From Salvelinus alpinus (taxonomy: Eukaryota; Chordata; Actinopteri; Salmoniformes; Salmonidae), in assembly GCF_045679555.1 (NCBI RefSeq), contig NC_092122.1:12203043-12267042 (forward strand): 64,000 bases of DNA, in the 5' to 3' direction. The notes below the pieces were generated by a model that was given only the letters and a program-made list of their open reading frames with translations, was not told where the DNA came from and searched no databases. Shown here piece after piece: positions 52,372 through 64,000 of this stretch (its first letter is position 1; every line of letters starts with the position of its first letter). Position numbers and translations under genes: made by a program.

Positions 52372-55300
52372 ATGCTGGAGGTGAGTCTTTCAATAAGGAG
52401 AAAGGGACGGAAAAAAGTTAATTTCTATACACTTCAAAATCATGCAACTGTTTATATGCTTCCAATAAACATCTATAGTTAGTTACCTTTTAACATAATG
52501 GTGATCATTTGCTGTGAGATGCCTGACTCTCGTAGTCTCATTCCAGTTTCTTGGACCCAAACCCAATTTGCCTGAGGCAAATGCAGATGACACAAATACA
52601 GACGTGTCCAATAGGAAGCTGGTGAAATTATACAAGGTCAGATCCATTTTCGAATTAAACAATTGAATCGTTAAATATGATGTAATAAGCAGTTTTTGAG
52701 CAGACCTTCAAATACCAATATTACATTGAAATGTTTTTTCCAAAAGGTGTCTAATGCCAGTGGGGATATGGGCATGGATATGGTATCATCGGAGAACCCG
52801 TTTTCACAGAATTCCCTGGAGTCAAGTGACTGCTTTATCTTGGACAATGGTCCCAATGGCATGATCTTTGTCTGGAAAGGTATTGGTTTCTCCTCAGCAG
52901 CTGGTCTCTATGACTTCTTTTGACTGTAAAACCCCAAGCTTTAATCTTCCCTTAGATTAGACACTACTTTTGAATACTGTTGCGCCTGGAAGTCACTTAG
53001 TTCTTCTGCCTTTGCAGTTTAATCATGAGTTTATTTGGAATAAAAACAGGTAAGGACGCTAACAAAGAGGAGAGAAGTGCGGTGATGAGTGCTGCCGAAC
53101 AGTTTATCACAAAGATGGGTTACCCGAAACACACCCAGGTCCAGATCCTACCTGAGAATGGGGAGACCCCTCTGTTCAAGCAGTTCTTCAAAATCTGCCG
53201 TGATGCGGACCATACAGTGGGGTTGGGAACCGCCTACGTATCCAACAAAATCGCCAAGATCAAGAAGGTGCCCTTCGATGCCTCCACTCTCCATCACTCG
53301 GACGCCATGGCGGCTCAGCATGGGATGGTGGACGAGGGGAATGGAGAGAAGCAGGTATGGATTTTTTTTTGTTGCCGGGGACACGGGTTACCTGAGTAAA
53401 CACCATATAGTACGATGGTAGTTAACATTAAATATTGTGTTTCAAGGTTTAGGGTAGTTGTGTCCTCAGTAAAGGGATACATAAGGGTTACGACTGTGGG
53501 CCTGCACACCCACCAAAACGGTGTCCCAATCTCACAAACAAGCCTTTGAGAAAAGAACTGCAAGGGGTGTTACCTTTTTTCCATTCATGGACGACTACTA
53601 GTAAGAGCTGTATTTACCTGTTAACCTCCGTAGATCTGGCGTATTGAGGGCGCTGACAAGGTGCCTGTGGAGCCCTCCACTTATGGACGATTCTATGGGG
53701 GAGATAGCTACATCATCCTCTACAACTACCAGCATGGAGGCCGTAACGGACAGGTCATCTACATATGGTAAAGACAATGGAGATTATCCTTCTGGGAGCT
53801 ATATGTGTTATTACATAGTCTTACAGCAAAAACTGCTATCGTCCTTCTATCGTTACTGTAGGCTTCATCATTTATGTGCACCAGGGCTTTTGTTACATAC
53901 TGTATTAAACACATCTAAACCAACTATATACTGTATGATATAACCTAAGCATGAATGTATGTTAATAGCACTTGAAAAGTACTCCTTTTTCACAGGCAAG
54001 GAGTGGATTCTAGCCAGGATGAAATTGGCGCCTCGGCCATCTTGGCTGCTCAGCTGGATGACGAGTTGGGAGGAGGGGCAGTACAGGTGACTGGATCGTT
54101 TTGATTTATTGCTGTATGGCCCCGATAATACGGTCCAGATCATTTTTAATCAAGATGCACTGGATTACAAAATTTAACAATATTAGTCAGTTGTATTGTC
54201 TGCAGACGCTTTTTTCCCCACCTTTTATTTAATTAACCAGGTAGGCCAGTTGAGAACAAGATCTCATTTACAACTACGACCTGGCCAAGATCAAGCAAAG
54301 CAGTGCGACACAAACAACAACACAGGGTTACACATGGGATTAACAAACGTAGTCACAGACCATACAAACGCTTCACACCGCGTGGCCGCCGCTACCCTAA
54401 CCTGGTGGTTCCAGCGCGCACGACCCACGTGGAGTTCCAGGTCTCCGGCAGCCTCTGGAACTGCCGATCTGCGGCCAACAAGGCAGAGTTCATCTCAGCC
54501 TATGCGTCCCTCCAGTCCCTCGACTTCTTGGCACTGACGGAAACATGGATTACCACTGATAACACTGCTACTCCTACTGCTCTCTCCTCGTCTGCCCACG
54601 TGTTCTCGCACACCCCGAGAGCTTCTGGTCAGCGGGGTGGTGGCACTGGGATCCTCATCTCTCCCAAGTGGACATTCTCTCTTTCTCCCCTGACCCATCT
54701 GTCTATCGCCTCCTTTGAATTCCATGCTGTCACAGTTACCAGCCCTTTCAAGCTTAACATCCTTATCATTTATCGCCCTCCAGGTTCCCTTGGAGAGTTC
54801 ATCAATGAGCTTGACGCCCTGATAAGTTCCTTTCCTGAGGATGGCTCACCTCTCACAGTTCTGGGTGACTTTAACCTCCCCACGTCTACCTTTGACTCAT
54901 TCCTCTCTGCCTCCTTCTTTCCACTCCTCTCCTCTTTTGACCTCACCCTCTCACCTTCCCCCCCTACTCACAAGGCAGGCAATACGCTTGACCTCATCTT
55001 TACTAGATGCTGTTCTTCCACTAATCTCATTGCAACTCCCCTCCAAGTCTCCGACCACTACCTTGTATCCTTTTCCCTCTCGCTCTCATCCAACACTTCC
55101 CACACTGCCCCTACTCGGATGGTATCGCGCCGTCCCAACCTTCGCTCTCTCTCCCCCGCTACTCTCTCCTCTTCCATCCTATCATCTCTTCCCTCTGCTC
55201 AAACCTTCTCCAACCTATCTCCTGATTCTGCCTCCTCAACCCTCCTCTCCTCCCTTTCTGCATCCTTTGACTCTCTATGTCCCCTATCCTCCAGGCCGGC

Positions 55301-58300
55301 TCGGTCCTCCCCTCCTGCTCCGTGGCTCGACGACTCACTGCGAGCTCACAGAACAGGGCTCCGGGCAGCCGAGCAGAAATGGAGGAAAACTCGCCTCCCT
55401 GCGGACCTGGCATCCTTTCACTCCCTCCTCTCTACATTCTCCTCTTCTGTCTCTGCTGCTAAAGCCACTTTCTACCACTCTAAATTCCAAGCATCTGCCT
55501 CTAACCCTAGGAAGCTCTTTGCCACCTTCTCCTCCCTCCTGAATCCTCCTCCCCTCCTCCCCCTCCTCCCTCTCTGCGGATGACTTCGTCAACCATTTTG
55601 AAAAGAAGGTCGACGACATCCGATCCTCGTTTGCTAAGTCAAACGACACCGCTGGTTCTGCTCACACTGCCCTACCCTGTGCTTTGACCTCTTTCTCCCC
55701 TCTCTCTCCAGATGAAATCTCGCGTCTTGTGACGGCCGGCCGCCCAACAACCTGCCCGCTTGACCCTATCCCCTCCTCTCTTCTCCAGACCATTTCCGGA
55801 GACCTTCTCCCTTACCTCACCTCGCTCATCAACTCATCCTTGATCGCTGGCTACGTCCCTTCCGTCTTCAAGAGAGCGAGAGTTGCACCCCTTCTGAAAA
55901 AACCTACACTCGATCCCTCCGATGTCAACAACTACAGACCAGTATCCCTTCTTTCTTTTCTCTCCAAAACTCTTGAACGTGCCGTCCTTGGCCAGCTCTC
56001 CTGCTATCTCTCTCAGAATGATCTTCTTGATCCAAATCAGTCAGGTTTCAAGACTAGTCATTCAACTGAGACTGCTCTTCTCTGTGTCACGGAGGCGCTC
56101 CGCACTGCTAAAGCTAACTCTCTCTCCTCTGCTCTCATCCTTCTAGACCTATCGGCTGCCTTTGATACTGTGAACCATCAGATCCTCCTCTCCACCCTCT
56201 CCGAGCTGGGCATCTCCGGCGCGGCCCACGCTTGGATTGCGTCCTACCTGACAGGTCGCTCCTACCAGGTGGCGTGGCGAGAATCTGTCTCCGCACCACG
56301 TGCGCTCACCACTGGTGTCCCCCAGGGCTCTGTTCTAGGCCCTCTCCTATTCTCGCTATACACCAAGTCACTTGGCTCTGTCATATCCTCACATGGTCTC
56401 TCCTATCATTGCTATGCAGACGACACACAATTAATCTTCTCCTTTCCCCCCTCTGATAACCAGGTGGCGAATCGCATCTCTGCATGTCTGGCAGACATAT
56501 CAGTGTGGATGACGGATCACCACCTCAAGCTGAACCTCGGCAAGACGGAGCTGCTCTTCCTCCCGGGGAAGGACTGCCCGTTCCATGATCTCGCCATCAC
56601 GGTTGACAACTCCATTGTGTCCTCCTCCCAGAGTGCTAAGAACCTTGGCGTGATCCTGGACAACACCCTGTCGTTCTCAACTCACATCAAGGCGGTGACC
56701 CGTTCCTGTAGGTTCATGCTCTACAACATTCGCAGAGTACGACCCTGCCTCACACAGGAAGCAGCGCAGGTCCTAATCCAGGCACTTGTCATCTCCCGTC
56801 TGGACTACTGCAACTCGCTGTTGGCTGGGCTCCCTGCCTGTGCTATTAAACCCCTACAACTCATCCAGAACGCCGCAGCCCGTCTGGTGTTCAACCTTCC
56901 CAAGTTCTCTCACGTCACCCCGCTCCTCCGCTCTCTCCACTGGCTTCCAGTTGAAGCTCGCATCCGCTACAAGACCATGGTGCTTGCCTACGGAGCTGTG
57001 AGGGGAACGGCACCTCCGTACCTTCAGGCTCTGATCAGGCCCTACACCCAAACAAGGGCACTGCGTTCATCCACCTCTGGCCTGCTCGCCTCCCTACCTC
57101 TGAGGAAGTACAGTTCCCGCTCAGCCCAGTCAAAACTGTTCGCTGCTCTGGCACCCCAATGGTGGAACAAACTCCCTCACGACGCCAGGTCAGCGGAGTC
57201 AATCACCACCTTCCGGAGACACCTGAAACCCCACCTCTTTAAGGAATACCTAGGATAGGATAAAGTAATCCTTCTAACCCCCCCCTCCCCCTTAAAAGAG
57301 TTAGATGCACTATTGTAAAGTGGTTGTTCCACTGGATATCATAAGGTGAATGCACCAATTTGTAAGTCGCTCTGGATAAGAGCGTCTGCTAAATGACTTA
57401 AATGTAAATGTAAATGTAGTCAAAAACACAAAAGAAAAATCTATATACAGTGTGTGCAAATGTAGTAAGGTTAGGGAGGTAAGGCAATAAATAGGCCATA
57501 ATGGCGAAATAATTACAATTAAGCATTAACACTGGAGTGATAGATGTGCAGATGATGATGTGCAAGTAGAGATACTGGGGTGCAAAAGAGAAAAAATAAA
57601 TAAATAATATGGAGATGAGGTAGTTGGGTGTGCTATTTACAGATGGGCTGTGTACAGGTACAGTGATCGGTAAGCTGCTCTGACAGCTGATGCTTAAAGT
57701 TAGTGAGGGAGATATAAGTCTCCAGCTTCAGTGATTTTTGCAATTCGTTCCAGTCATTGGCAGCAGAGAACTGGAAGGAAAGGTGGCCAAAGTATGTGTT
57801 GGCTTTGGGGATGACCAGTGAAATATACCTGCTGGAGCGCGTCCGACGGGTGGATGTTGCTATGGTGACCAGTGAGCTGAGATAAGGCGGGGCTTTACCT
57901 AGCAAAGACTTATAGATGACCTGGAGCCAGTGGGTTTGGTGACGAATATGTAGCGAGGGCCAGCCAATGAGAGCATACAGGTCGCAGTGGTGGGTAGTAT
58001 ATGGGGCTTTGGTGACAAAATGGATGGCACTGTGATAGACTACATCCAATTTGCTTAGTAGAGTGTTGGAGGCTATTTTGTAAATGACATCGCCAAAGTC
58101 AAGGATCGGTAGGATAGTCAGTTTTACGAGGGTACGTTTGGCAGCATGAGTGAAGGAGGCTTTGTTGTGAAATAGTAAGCTGACTCTAAATTTAATTTTG
58201 GATTGGAGATGCTTAATGTGAGTCTGGAAGGAGAGTTTACAGTCTAACCAGACACCTAGGTATTTGTAGTTGTCCACATATTCTAAGTCAGAAACATCCA

Positions 58301-61300
58301 GAGTAGTGATGCTAGGCGGGCAGGCAGGTGCGGGCAGCAATCGGTTGAAGAGCACGCATTTAGTTTTACTAGCATGTAAGAGCAGTTGGAGGCCACGGAA
58401 GGAGTGTTGTATGGCATTGAAGCTCGTTTGGAGGTTTGTTAACACAGTGTTCAAGGAAGGGCCAAACGTATACAGAATGGTGTCATATGCGTAGAGGTGG
58501 ATCAGAGAATCACCAGCAGCAAGAGTGACATCATTGATATATACAGAGAAAAGAGTAGGCCTGACAATTGAACCCTGTGGCACCCCCATAGAGACTGCCA
58601 GAGGTCCGGACAACAGGCCCTCCGATTTGACACACTGAACTCATTCTGAGAAGTAGTTGGTGAACCAGGCGAGGCAGTAATTTGAGAAACCGAGGCTATT
58701 GAGTCTGCCGATAAGAATGCGGTGATTGACAGAGTCAAAAGCCTTGGCCTGGTCGCTGAAAACGGCTGCACAGTACTGTCTTTTATATATGGCAGTTATG
58801 ATATCGTTTAGGACCTTGAGCGTGGCTGAGATGCACCCATGACCATCTCGGAAACCAGATTGCATAGTGGAGAAGGTACGGTGGGATTCGAAATGGTCGG
58901 TGATCTGTTTGTTAACTTGGCTTTCGAAGACTTTAGAAAGTCAGGGCAGGATGGTTATAGGTCTGTAACAGTTTGGGTCTAGAGTGTCTCCCCCTTTGAA
59001 GAGGGGGGTGACTACGGCAGCTTTCCAATCTTTAGGGATCTCAGACGATACGAAAGAAAGGTTGTACAGGCTAGTAATAGGGGTTGCAACAATTTCGGCA
59101 GATCATTTTAGAAAGAGAGGGTCCAGATTGCCTAGCCCAGCTGATTTGTAGGGATCCAGATTTTGCCGCTCTTTCAAAACATCAGCTATCTGGATTTAGG
59201 TGAAGGAGAAGTGGGAGGGGCTTGGGAATGTTGCTGCAGGGGTGCAGAGCTGTTGGCCGGGGTAGGGGTAGCCAGGTGGAAAGCATGGCCAGCCGTAGAA
59301 AAATGCTTATTGAAATTCTCGATTATTGTAGATTTATCGGTGGTGACAGTATTTCCTCAGCCTCAGACAGCTGGGAGGAGGTGCTCTTATTCTCCATGGA
59401 CTTTTCGGTGTCCCAAAACTTTTTGGAATTAGTGCTACAGGATGCAAATTTCTGTTTGAAAAAGCTAGCCTTAGCTTTCCTAACTGACTGTGTATATTGG
59501 TTTTTGACTTCCCTGAAAAGTTGCATTTTTCGGGGGCTATTCGATGCTAATGCAGTACGCCACAGGATGTTTTTGTGCTGGTCAAGGGCAGTCAAGTCTG
59601 GAGTGAACCAAGGGCTATATCTGTTCTTAGTTCTACATTTTTTAAATGGGGCATGCTTATTTAAGATGGTGAGGAAAGCACTTTTAACTTCTTCAGGCTA
59701 GGGGGCAGTATTTTCACATCCGGATGAAAAGCGTGCCCAAAGTAAACTGCCTGTTACTCAGGCCCAGAAGCTAGGATATGCATATGCATGGTAGTATTGG
59801 ATAGAAAACACTCTAAAGTTTCTAAAACTGTTAAAATAATGTATGTGAGTATAACAGAACTGAGCACAATCCATCCAGGGAAAACATTTTTTGAGGCCAT
59901 TGTGTTTTCCAATGCTTTTCTATGGGAAACCTGATTTATTCTGGCCCAGATTGCAGTTCCTATGGCTTCCACTAGATGTCAACAGTCTTTAGAAATTGTT
60001 CGATGTTTTTCTTTTGAGAAATGAAGAAGTAGTCCTATTCTTTCCATGTGTCACTCAGATGGACTCAAGTCTTTTGGTCAGCGTGAACAGGAGCATGCTC
60101 CTCGTTATTTTTCTCTTGTATTGGAAACAGTTTATTCCGTCTTAAATTTGATCGATTGTTTACATTTTAGGGTACCTGAAGTTGGATTAGAAACGTTGTT
60201 TGAAATGTTTGGACCAAGTTTTCAGGTAACTTATTAGATACTTTGTAGTCATGTTGGGCGATTTGGGACCGGTTTATTTCTGAATCAAACACGCCAAATA
60301 AATTGACATTTTGGGGATATAAAGAAGGAATTTATTGAACAAAACGACCATTCATTGTGTCACTGAGACATTTGGGATTGCAAAAAGATGAAAATCTTCA
60401 AAGGTAAGGCATTTATTATATCGCTATTTTTGACTTTCGTGTCGCACCTGCCTGGTTGAAAAATGGTTTTCATGTTTTTGTATGCGGGGCGCTGTCCTCA
60501 GATAATCGAATGGTGTGCTTTTGCCGTAAAGCCTTTTTGAAATCTGACACAGCGGCTGGATGAACAAGAAGTTAAGCTTTATTTTGATGTATTTAAACTT
60601 GTATTTATATGAATGTTAAATTTATATATTTCTGTAGTTTGAATTTGGCTCTCTGCAATTTCACCGAATGTTGTCAAATCTATCCCGCTAACGGGATTCG
60701 AGCGTTAAGGGATCCCTAGGAGGTTTTAAAGAACAACCAGGCATCCTCTACTGACAGGATGAGGTCAATATCCTTCCAGGATACCCGGGCCAGGTTGATT
60801 AGAAAGGCCTGCTCACTGAAGTTTTTTAGGGAGCGTTTGACAGTGATGGGGGGTGGTCGTTTGAGTGCGGGCCCATTACGGACACAGGCAATGAGGCAGT
60901 GATCGCTGAGATGCTGGTTGAAGACAGCAGAGGTGTATTTTGAGGGCAAATTGGTAAGGATGATATCTATGAGGGTGCCCATGTTCACGGATTTAGGGTG
61001 CATTGATAATTTGTGTGAGATTGAGGGCATCTAGTTTAGATTGTAGGACGGCCGGGGTGCTAAACATATCCCAGTTTAGGTCACCTAACAGTACAAACTC
61101 TGAAGATAGATGGGGGCAATCAATTCATACAGTGGGGAGAACAAGTATTTGATACACTGCCGATTTTGCAGGTTTTCCTACTTACAAAGCATGTAGAAGT
61201 CTGTAATTTTTATCATAGGTACACTTCAACTGTGAGAGACGGAATCTAAAACAAAAATCCAGAAAATCACATTGTATGATTTTTAAGTAATTCATTTGCA

Positions 61301-64000
61301 TTTTATTGCATGACATAAGTATTTGATACAACAGAAAAGCAGACCTTAATATTTGGTACAGAAACCTTTGTTTGCAATTACAGAGATCATATGTTTCCTG
61401 TAGTTCTTGACCAGGTTTGCACACACTGCAGCAGGGATTTTGGCCCACTCCTCCATACAGACCTTCTCCAGATCCTTCAGGTTTCGGGGCTGTTGCTGGG
61501 CAATACGGACTTTCAGCTCCCTCCAAAGATTTTCTATTGGGCTCAGGTCTGGAGACTGGCTAGGCCACTCCAGGACCTTGAGATGCTTCTTACGGAGCCA
61601 CTCCTTAGTTGCCCTGGCTGTGTGTTTCGGGTCGTTGTCATGCTGGAAGACCCAGCCACCACCCATCTTCAATGCTCTTACTGAGGGAAGGAGGTTGTTG
61701 GCCAAGATCTCACGATACATGGCCCCATCCATCCTCCCCTCAATACGGTGCAGTCGTCCTGTCCCCTTTGCAGAAAAGTATCCCCAAAGAATGATGTTTC
61801 CACCTCCATGCTTCACGGTTGGGATGGTGTTCTTGGGGTTGTACTCATCCTTCTTCTTCCTCCAAACACGGCGAGTGGAGTTTAGACCAAAAAACTCTAT
61901 TTTTGTCTCTTCAGACCACATGACCTTCTCCCATTCCCTCTCTGGATCATCCAGATTGTCATTGGCAAACTTCAGACGGGCCTGGACATGCGCTGGCTTG
62001 AGCAGGGGGACCTTGCGTGCGCTGCAGGATTTTAATCCATGACGGCGTAGTGTGTTACTAATGGTTTTCTTTGAGACTGTGGTCCCAGCTCTCTTCAGGT
62101 CATTGACCAGGTCCTGCCGTGTAGTTCTGGGCTGATCCCTCACCTTCCTCATGATCATTGATGCCCCACGAGGAGAGATCTTGCATGGAGCCCCAGACCG
62201 AGGGTGATTGACCGTCATCTTGAACTTCTTCCATTTTCTAATAATTGCGCCAACAGTTGTTGCCTTCTCACCAAGATGCTTGCCTATTGTCCTGTAGCCC
62301 ATCCCAGCCTTGTGCAGGTCTACAATTTTATCACTGATGTCCTTACACAGCTCTCTGGTCTTGGCCATTGTGGAGAGGTTGGAGTCTGTTTGATTGAGTG
62401 TGTGGACAGGTAACGAGTTCTTTTATACAGGTAACGAGTTCAAACAGGTGCAGTTAATACAGGTAATGAGTGGAGAACAGGAGGGCTTCTTAAAGAAAAA
62501 CTAACAGGTCTGTGAGAGCCAGAATTCTTTCTGGTTGGTAGGTGATCAAATACTTATGTCATGCAATAAAATGCAAATGAATTACTTAAAAATCATACAA
62601 TGTGATTTTCTGGATTTTTGTTTTAGATTCCGTCTCTCACAGTTGAAGTGTACCTATGATAAAAATTACAGATCTCTACATGCTTTGTAAGTAGGAAAAC
62701 CTGCAAAATCGGCAGTGTATCAAATACTTGTTCTCCCCACTGTATATGGTGTCCAGGGCACAGCTGGGGGCTGAGAGGGGTCTATAACAAGCGGCAACAG
62801 TGAGAGAATTATTTCTGGAAAGGTGGAATTTTAAAAGTAGAAGCTCGAACTGTTTGGGCACAGACCTGGATAGTATGACAGAACTCTGCAGGCTATCTCT
62901 GCAGCAGATTGCAACTCCGCCCCCTTTGGCGGTTCTATCTTGACAGAAAATGTTGTAGCTGGGGATGGAAATTTCAGAATTTTTGGTGGCCTGCCTAAGC
63001 CAGGATTCAGACACGGATATCAACAGGGTCAGAGCATTGGTCTGTAAAATGAAATGAGGGAAGGTTTAAAGCCAGGTATCTGACTCACTCAATGATTTTC
63101 TGTCTGTTTCTACCATGATGAAGGTGCGGGTTATCCAGGGTAAGGAGCCCGCCCACCTCATGAGTCTTTTCAGGGGGCAGCCGATGGTAGTGCACCAGGG
63201 TGGTACCTCCAGAGAGGGTGGCCAGGCCCAGGCTGCAGACACACAGCTGTTCCAGGTGCGGTTCAACCCTGCTGGCTGCACACGTGCCATAGAGGTGAGT
63301 AACAGGAGATGGAAGGTGAGGTGGGGAGAGGTCAATAAAGGATGTTTCGTAGGTACACCTATTTGATTACTCTTGGGGTGTATTCACTAGGATCCAAACG
63401 GAAGCAAACAAGCCGAAACTACACTAATACACCCCAGTAGATAGTTGAGTAGCCAGCCATTGTGATGTATGGTTGGTGTCTTGGTGAAGATGACTACAGT
63501 CCGTTTGCCATGGCAGAACTGTAGTTAGTACCTCCAGTGTACAGTATTTTCACTGCCTCCTCTCTTCCTCTCTCCACTCAAGGTTGATGCTGCTGCCTCA
63601 AATCTGAACTCCAACGATATCTTTGTGCTGGTGACCCCGGCACCCTCCTTCATATGGGTGGGAAAGGGGACAATTGACAGTGAGAAACATGGAGCTCAAA
63701 AGCTAAGTGACCTTCTAGGGGCCTCAGAGCTGGCCGAGGGTGAAGAAGCAGGTACGTTCCCTGTCAGCAGTCGAATTCACTACGAAATGGTGTTTAGCCA
63801 ATAGCCACAGAATGTTACTGATTTTGAGGATACAAGACAAAGCTTTTCCAACCGCTCCATCTTCTTCCAAATCCACAATTGTATGTTTGTGTTTGTGTGT
63901 CAAGATGACTTTTGGGATGCTCTGGGAGGTAAAGCAGACTACCGTACCTCAGCCAGACTGAAAAACAAAATGGACGTTCATCCACCACACCTGTTTGCCT
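52372..64000 (+). CDS. gsn: Gelsolin-family actin-severing protein, from domain G3 onward (partial, runs off window)
   Basis: Gelsolin/scinderin proteins sever and cap actin filaments under calcium control. Exons: possibly 52372-52380 (MLE), then 52547-52636, 52747-52879, 53050-53354, 53634-53767, 53996-54086, 63124-63294, 63583-63751 and 63905 onward, all in phase. Recognisable text: [20 protein letters not shown] (G2-G3 linker); [20 protein letters not shown] and [20 protein letters not shown] (G3); [20 protein letters not shown] and [20 protein letters not shown] (G4); [40 protein letters not shown] and [50 protein letters not shown]1 and G2 are not found upstream in the window. The intron 54087-63123 is swollen by nested transposons. 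Similarity looks closer to gelsolin than scinderin, but scinderin-like paralogues remain possible. Confidence 0.85.
54356..57415 (+). mobile_element. L2-like LINE inserted in the 3' UTR of the older LINE
   Basis: Endonuclease: [59 protein letters not shown], in the frame 54303-55583. Reverse transcriptase in the frame 55684-57258: [68 protein letters not shown], and [14 protein letters not shown]. The frame changes near 55575 at a C/T-rich stretch. The 3' end has the L2-type AAATGTAAATGTAAATG tail. A 7-bp duplication GTAGTCA (54349-54355 and 57416-57422) flanks it. Apart from the one frame change it is well preserved, suggesting a fairly recent insertion. Confidence 0.9.
59688..60723. mobile_element. 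~1.0-kb non-autonomous element with TTTTAA/TTAA target duplication
   Basis: It begins CTTCTTCAGGCTAGGGGGCA and ends GATCCCTAGGAGG. TTTTAA lies on both sides (59682-59687 and 60724-60729); the empty site (CACTTTTAAAGAAC) restores the LINE. The duplication includes TTAA, the piggyBac target, but the terminal repeats are short and imperfect (CTTCTTC against CCTCCTA), so the family is uncertain. No coding frame of note. Confidence 0.6.
61130..62742 (-). mobile_element. Complete Tc1-like transposon with ~200-bp terminal inverted repeats
   Basis: The ends CAGTGGGGAGAACAAGTATT and its inverse (AATACTTGTTCTCCCCACTG) are flanked by TA (61128-61129 and 62743-62744). The terminal inverted repeats extend about 200 bp each (to about 61332 and from about 62540), nearly identical, and end with TGACATAAGTATTTGAT. 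A full-length transposase frame lies between. Removing it restores the surrounding LINE at CAATTCA-TA-TATGG. The near-identical ends and open frame point to a recent insertion. Confidence 0.93.
61346..62368 (-). CDS. Tc1-like transposase, uninterrupted 340-residue frame
   Basis: It starts [20 protein letters not shown] with a paired-like helix-turn-helix region ([20 protein letters not shown]) and a GRPR-like hinge variant ([11 protein letters not shown]). The second DNA-binding helix set includes [20 protein letters not shown]. The DDE domain contains [24 protein letters not shown] and [15 protein letters not shown]. The second aspartate and the final glutamate are present. The first catalytic position, normally D in WSDETK, is E here (codon GAA), so activity is doubtful although the frame is open. 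Length equals that of active fish Tc1 relatives (340). It ends [12 protein letters not shown]. Confidence 0.93.
   Translation of the reverse strand: MAKTRELCKDISDKIVDLHKAGMGYRTIGKHLGEKATTVGAIIRKWKKFKMTVNHPRSGAPCKISPRGASMIMRKVRDQPRTTRQDLVNDLKRAGTTVSKKTISNTLRRHGLKSCSARKVPLLKPAHVQARLKFANDNLDDPEREWEKVMWSEETKIEFFGLNSTRRVWRKKKDEYNPKNTIPTVKHGGGNIILWGYFSAKGTGRLHRIEGRMDGAMYREILANNLLPSVRALKMGGGWVFQHDNDPKHTARATKEWLRKKHLKVLEWPSQSPDLSPIENLWRELKVRIAQQQPRNLKDLEKVCMEEWAKIPAAVCANLVKNYRKHMISVIANKGFCTKY

Larger units (their letters stand above)
54210..63050 (-). mobile_element. CR1/L2-superfamily LINE, broken open by three later insertions
   Basis: Endonuclease start [20 protein letters not shown] (62676-63023), endonuclease end with [13 protein letters not shown] and [12 protein letters not shown] (60716-61030), a linker (59323-59595), then reverse transcriptase: [20 protein letters not shown] (58641-58865), [19 protein letters not shown], the catalytic box read as LYAYDTILY in place of YADD, and [20 protein letters not shown] (57633-58613). 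The 3' UTR continues at 57423-57632 and 54210-54355. Insertions: LINE 54356-57415, a 1-kb element 59688-60723 and a Tc1 at 61130-62742. It is frameshifted and dead, in the gelsolin intron and opposite in orientation. Confidence 0.88.

Noticed and set aside
61407-62042. 211-residue plus-strand frame
   Set aside because: Antisense of the Tc1 transposase.
52372-64000. Calling the gelsolin-family gene scinderin
   Set aside because: The G3-G4 text ([28 protein letters not shown]) seems nearer gelsolin, but without an alignment the paralogue is left open.

Overview
The window is vertebrate nuclear DNA from a teleost, most likely a salmonid. The genes are intron-rich with GT/AG junctions. Introns and spacers are packed with Tc1/mariner transposons, tRNA-headed SINEs, a 5S-like SINE and CR1/L2/Rex1-type LINEs of the kind that fill trout and salmon genomes. 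No prokaryotic or organellar features are present.

Block 1 (about 0.5-32.8 kb, all minus strand) holds the neighbours of human 10p15.1. There are two tandem asb13 genes (an intact copy at 559-4742 and a damaged upstream copy at 5239-6980), then gdi2 (14139-24807, 11 coding exons, 448 codons) and ankrd16 (27266-32774, 7 exons, 367 codons). Two intron-containing tRNA-Tyr genes sit inside ankrd16 intron 1. A short reading frame at 3-110 may be the C-terminus of a convergent plus-strand gene.

Block 2 (33.5-48.3 kb) holds neighbours from human 12q23.3. A two-exon relic of hsp90b1 (GRP94) is followed by a decayed chemoattractant-type GPCR and an apparently complete ttc41 (40527-48260, 16 exons, 1323 codons). 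TTC41/GNN is named for lying beside GRP94, so the relic probably marks a lost hsp90b1 locus. A 49-bp minisatellite in ttc41 is made of repeated copies of an intron/exon boundary.

Block 3 (48.9-64.0 kb) starts with a 2.9-kb element with about 500-bp inverted arms. A plus-strand gelsolin-family gene follows, recognisable only from the G3 domain onward and running off the window. Its 9-kb intron holds a LINE that was interrupted by another LINE, a 1-kb non-autonomous element and a Tc1 element with an uninterrupted transposase frame.

Most structural novelty comes from duplication and transposition: the asb13 pair and its lesions, a perfect 205-bp inverted repeat in ankrd16, the splice-site minisatellite in ttc41, nested elements with readable target duplications, and ZNF143-like promoter motifs upstream of both asb13 copies. 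No new multi-gene system is evident. All exon boundaries were read by eye from reading frame, splice consensus and recalled protein families.
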